Positions 16,869-19,795 of a stretch of DNA of 19,795 nt are shown piece by piece (positions within the stretch are counted from its first letter, which is position 1; each line of letters opens with the position of its first letter). Both the position numbers and the translations under genes were made by a program. The notes below the pieces were generated by a model. It was not told where the DNA came from and did no database searches. It was given only the letters and a program-made list of their open reading frames with translations. This DNA is from Ectocarpus siliculosus (lineage: Eukaryota; Sar; Phaeophyceae; Ectocarpales; Ectocarpaceae), in NCBI GenBank assembly GCA_000310025.1, contig FN648541.1, positions 147,277 to 167,071 of the forward strand. Reading direction: 5' to 3'.

Positions 16869-17100
16869 TAAGGGGGTGTGATAAACCAGGGGGTGTGATA
16901 GCACGTCCGAACACCCACAGAGTGTGTTTGGGGGTGTGATAAATGAGGGGGTGTGATAGCCAGTCAGTCTGAACACCCGCAAGCAAGGTGTGTTTGAGGG
17001 GGTGATAAATGAGGGGGTGTGATAAAAAGGGGGTGTGATAGCAACTCCGAACACCCACAGGGTGTGTGTTTGGGGGGGTGATAAAAAGGGGGGGTGATAA
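16869..17100. repeat. G-rich tandem array with GGGGGTGTGATAA-type units
   Basis: About nine copies of a word of the form GGGGGTG(TG)ATAA or ATAG occur in pairs, separated by spacers containing GAACACCC and GTGTGTTTG, which can themselves pair. The higher-order period is roughly 70-90 bp with three copies. All lie inside the inverted-repeat-bounded element. A separate 15-bp word TGCCGCACACTTGAA is duplicated at 17127 and 17146. Confidence 0.8.
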
Positions 17101-17732
17101 CACTGCTTGTAGAGTCGAACCGCTGCTGCCGCACACTTGAAGGGGTGCCGCACACTTGAAGTGTGGTTCTGCGGGGATGAGGTAAAACAAAGGGGCTCAA
17201 CGGAGGTGACGAAACTCCGGAGCACGTGATCTCGGTGATGACTCAACCCCCTCAACACCGAAGAAAGTTTCAAACAAAATAACGTCAGCAACCATCACGG
17301 CTTGATGGAGCATGAAAAATGAAAATTAAATCGAAGGTACCTTGTCCGATATGATGCGAGGCGGTGGCCACAGAGTGCGCCATCCTGCCCCATAACAAAA
17401 AAGTAGGCTGCTGCATAAATACATACCTACCTTGCTATCGGGTACGACCAAAACAAAATTACGCAAAGAAACCACCACCAAAAGTCGAACCACAAACCAC
17501 TACCGTGTGACAGCAGTGTGCGATGCCCACGGGGCAGATGATGTATCACCCCGGTGATAGAAGGAGGGGCCCCGTGAATGTATGCGGCGTAACCACGGGG
17601 TGTGTTATCTTATGTAGCCCGGGTGATAAATCGATGGTTTGTCAGAAATGCCGAAAATTACCACCGGGGTGTCGTATTCTGTGGGGGGTGTGGTTTCTTA
17701 TGTGGGTGTGTTATCTTGTGTAGTTTACGGTA

Positions 17733-18154
17733 ATAGTCCGTGCGGGGACACCGGATTGATTGGTTGTGATACCCGGCATACTATATCCCAGGAAGCAAAC
17801 ACCCAGTTCCCAGAGCAGAAGAGGAAGACCAAACAAAAGGGAGCAGGGCCCAAACCCTCCACTGTGATTAAGCACCCTCTCTCCACTCCACCGGTTTGCC
17901 TAATCTACACCCCCTTGCGCAGGGCGTCAAGGACAAGACAAAGCGAACCGCACAAAGAAGTGGCACAAAGGCTGCGTGCATGACTCGGGCCTGCAGGGGT
18001 AAAATCAAGCAGATACGAGAACAGGATAATAGCGGAAGGAAGGGCGCAACAGCGGAATTTCGTCTTGAAAAGAGAGACGAAACACAGGCCCATTTTGGTT
18101 CTATCCAACACCAACAAGAAACGTCAGGCGCGGCCGACCCGTAAGACACGTCGC
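17733..18154. other. Intergenic segment between the mobile element and the minisatellite
   Basis: About 420 bp. Short frames on both strands lack coding character, and I see no gene, RNA or clear repeat. Confidence 0.5.
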
Positions 18155-18420
18155 ACATGCTTCTCGAAACGCAAAACACACTCTACTTGAGGTCGAGGGC
18201 GCCCTACAGGCGAGACTTGCTTCGGGAAACGCAAAACACGCTCTACTTGCAGTCGAGGCGCCCTGCACGCTTCGCGAAACGCATAACACAGTCTACATGC
18301 TGTCGAGGCACTCTACAGGCGATACATGCTCTACTTGCAGTCGAGGCGCCCTACAGGGAGACTTGCTTCGCGAAACGCAAAACACGCTCTACTTGCAATC
18401 GGGGCGCTCTATAGGCGAGG
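18155..18420. repeat. Minisatellite of about 55-60 bp units overlapping the acyl-CoA oxidase stop codon
   Basis: Five units, one truncated, share GCTTCGCGAAACGC, AAAACACGCTCTACTTGC, AGTCGAGGCGCCCTACAGG and similar words. Approximate starts are 18155, 18211, 18269, 18322 (truncated) and 18359. The last unit runs into the terminal exon of the acyl-CoA oxidase gene and includes its stop codon (18409-18411). Confidence 0.88.
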
Positions 18421-19400
18421 GTTAGGCCGGACGCCGATAAGCTCCCGGATGCTCGTGATGGACGGGGCAACGTCGGTGGCGTTGAGAGGCTCCGCCATGG
18501 CCGCCTCCATGAGAGCCGGGTACACGCGCCTGCTCTCCGGGGGGGGGGGGTGAGTACAAGTAGCGGGTACCATATCGCGCGGGGGAAGGGAAGGGGGGGA
18601 AGATGTGAGGTGCTTGCGTGACAATTTATTTTTGACGTCGTTGCCACATTCCTAAGAAGCAGAGAAACACTGCGACAGCTTCAATAGCGTCGAGTTTTTC
18701 GGAAGCAAAACCTTTAAGTTGTCCATGTACCCTATTATATATAGTATCTCGTTGCCAGCGGCAACAAAGACACGCCATCACTACCGACGACAACATCAGC
18801 GGAAAGCACGACAACAACACCAACCTCCTGTCCGGCTGGTGGAGCAGGACGAAAACAGGAAGCATGAGAGGTGGGAGGGGGCGCGAAAACAGATCAGGTG
18901 GGAACAAAAGAGCAACAAAGAAGAACCTTTCCCCCAAAGGGCCCGAACACTTCGAGAAGAGAGAAAAAAACAGAAAGAAATCACACATGCAGATCATGAT
19001 CGATCACGGCCTTTATAGAAGCATTTTCTACTTTCAGGCGTACTGAGACTGACGTCTTTTCATTGGTCAGAGATAAACAAAAAATCAAGCTCTCGTACAG
19101 ACCATTACCATGGCCTCTAGAAGCATGTCCTCTTTTCAAGTTCACTGAGATTAACGTATTTTCATTGTTCAGCCGGCTATGTATCGCGGTCGATGCTTAT
19201 AAACACACAACACACAACGCCCACACGTACCCGTCGCTTCTGCCGAGAGCGGAGGAGAGGTACTTGTCCGTGAACTGCCACGCGTCCGTCAGCGAGATCG
19301 CCTCCGGGCGCAGCTCGAGGCACAGGCTCTGCACCTCCCGCCTCACCAGCGGCGCCGCCGCCGGCTCCAGGAGGCCGCTCTCGAGGAAGTCGCCCATGTT
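18409..19400 (-). CDS. ACX: Acyl-CoA oxidase, C-terminal part (last two exons; gene incomplete in this window)
   Basis: Acyl-CoA oxidases catalyse the first step of peroxisomal fatty-acid beta-oxidation, forming trans-2-enoyl-CoA and H2O2. Exon 19400-19231 encodes LRPEAISLTDAWQFTD and SSALGRSDG, and exon 18529-18409 continues with RVYPALMEAAMAEPLN and on to the stop. This matches the conserved end of the family ('R.davaLvDaf.f.d..l.S.lGryDG.vY..l.e.a...pLN.t.v'). The junction is GG|G (Gly), donor GTACGT at 19230, acceptor GCAG at 18530, intron 701 bp. The protein ends Pro-Arg-Leu, which fits the broad PTS1 consensus (S/A/C/P)-(K/R/H)-(L/M), so a peroxisomal location is likely. FAD and substrate-binding parts are missing because the gene continues past the contig end. 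The start of the 19400 exon rests on a CACGCAG acceptor; the frame stays open a little further upstream. Confidence 0.88.
18530..19230 (-). other. Last intron of the acyl-CoA oxidase gene
   Basis: 701 bp, donor GTACGT, acceptor preceded by a C12 run in transcript sense (18539-18550). A purine-rich 100-codon frame on the plus strand (18719-19018) lies in it; it is charged and low in complexity and shows no domain. Confidence 0.7.
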
Positions 19401-19430
19401 CTGCGTGTGCATTTTCACGCGCAAGACCGC

Positions 19431-19458
19431 TGTGTGTGTGTGTGTGTGTGTGTGTGTG
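19431..19458. repeat. (TG)14 microsatellite
   Basis: Uninterrupted TG dinucleotide run just upstream, in transcript sense, of the penultimate acyl-CoA oxidase exon, so probably intronic. Confidence 0.95.
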
Positions 19459-19499
19459 CTCATACAGTAGTCGTGCATGCCAAAGTCATCGGACCATTG

Positions 19500-19583
19500 A
19501 CCTCGCATCCTTACAAAGCCGGGACGGAGTACGCCGGGTTTTCACCGGACCAGGCTCTCACATCACCACGGGGGGGAGGGGCG
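19500..19583. repeat. Dispersed repeat A, copy 2
   Basis: Same order of words as 5200-5285, with small insertions such as TTACAAA after CCTCGCATCC. It probably lies in an upstream intron of the acyl-CoA oxidase gene. Confidence 0.75.
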
Positions 19584-19659
19584 TACTCATATTTTGCATG
19601 CCTTAATGCAGCTGGTTCAACCATTGACCACGCGTCCTGCGCTTTTACGTGCAACACCC

Positions 19660-19795
19660 CGGGGGGGGGGGGGGGGGGGGGGAAAAAAACCCTATATTTT
19701 CCCCCCCAAAGGGCTTCCCCCCTTTTAAGGGGGGAAAAGGGGAAAAAAACCCCTAACCGGGGGGAAAAAAAAAAAAGGCGGGTTTTTCCCCCCCC
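19660..19795. other. Poor-quality contig end
   Basis: A run of about 20 Gs followed by alternating A, C, G and T homopolymers, again typical of unreliable read ends. It truncates the acyl-CoA oxidase gene. Confidence 0.85.

Larger units (their letters stand above)
16732..17732. mobile_element. Non-autonomous DNA transposon (MITE-like) with 29-bp terminal inverted repeats
   Basis: The left end begins TACCGTAAACTACACAAGAT and continues to 16760. The right end at 17704-17732 is its perfect reverse complement over 29 bp, including the outer TA. The outermost TA on each side may be the target site duplication, as in Tc1/mariner-type elements, leaving 27-bp inverted repeats. The interior has no transposase-like frame; minus-strand frames across it only translate the GATAA-type repeats. 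Internal features are a hairpin near the left end, a G-rich repeat array, and a direct (not inverted) copy of a segment containing GGTGTG(G/T)TATCTTATGTAG near both ends (about 16820 and 17600). Family assignment is tentative. Confidence 0.8.

Noticed and set aside
16869-17100. Possible telomere-like G-rich repeat
   Set aside because: Units are 13-15 bp and irregular, lie inside TIRs and lack the plant/algal TTTAGGG or animal TTAGGG word.
16731-17291. 186-codon minus-strand ORF with a repeated Ser-His-Pro-Leu-Ile-Tyr-His pattern
   Set aside because: It is only the translation of the tandem GATAA-type array within the TIR element; no domain or codon bias supports a protein.
18155-18420. Possible CRISPR-like array
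   Set aside because: Whole units are repeated with no distinct spacers, units are diverged and one is truncated, and the setting is eukaryotic; it is a minisatellite.
18719-19018. Charged 99-codon plus ORF
   Set aside because: It lies antisense within a well-supported acyl-CoA oxidase intron and is just purine-rich low-complexity sequence.

Overview
The window looks like one complete contig from a nuclear genome of an intron-rich, GC-rich eukaryote. Short coding exons are separated by GT-AG introns of about 0.25-1.1 kb, coding triplets end mostly in G or C, and there are long trinucleotide-encoded homopolymer tracts and many micro- and minisatellites. This style fits a brown alga or related stramenopile such as Ectocarpus. 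That placement is inference; no marker gene fixes it. Both ends (about 1-175 and 19660-19795) are homopolymer-rich and look like poor-quality read ends.

Three protein-coding genes could be rebuilt by joining exons whose splice phases agree. (1) Minus strand, 9300 to 204: an eight-exon gene for a predicted 1492-residue protein. It starts with an RNA polymerase II CTD-interaction domain (CID/RPR fold, three exons plus the start of the fourth). A Gly/Ala/Ser linker follows, then a two-repeat cyclin domain most like transcriptional cyclins of the T/K class, then a tail of about 890 residues rich in Gln, His, Ala, Ser, Pro and Gly. I know of no standard transcriptional cyclin with a CID at its N-terminus, and this is the main discovery candidate. 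(2) Plus strand, 10135 to 14713: a nine-exon gene for a predicted 244-residue, mostly coiled-coil protein of unknown function. It is divergent from gene 1 with about 830 bp between the two start codons. (3) Minus strand, 19400 to 18409: the last two exons of an acyl-CoA oxidase, ending in Pro-Arg-Leu, which fits a peroxisomal PTS1 signal. Its 5' part lies beyond the window.

The 3.7 kb between the convergent ends of genes 2 and 3 has no convincing gene. It holds a short degenerate repeat (about 15090-15210), a roughly 1 kb non-autonomous DNA element with 29-bp terminal inverted repeats and a TA target site (16732-17732), and a minisatellite of about 55-60 bp units (18155-18420). The minisatellite overlaps the acyl-CoA oxidase stop codon and repeats the sequence encoding its C-terminal signal. 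Introns carry GA, GACA and TG microsatellites and at least two dispersed repeat families found twice in the window.

Functionally, gene 1 points to Pol II elongation and CTD-kinase control, gene 3 to peroxisomal fatty-acid beta-oxidation, and gene 2 is unassigned. Nothing suggests that the three form a pathway; their proximity is probably incidental, apart from a possible shared promoter between genes 1 and 2.
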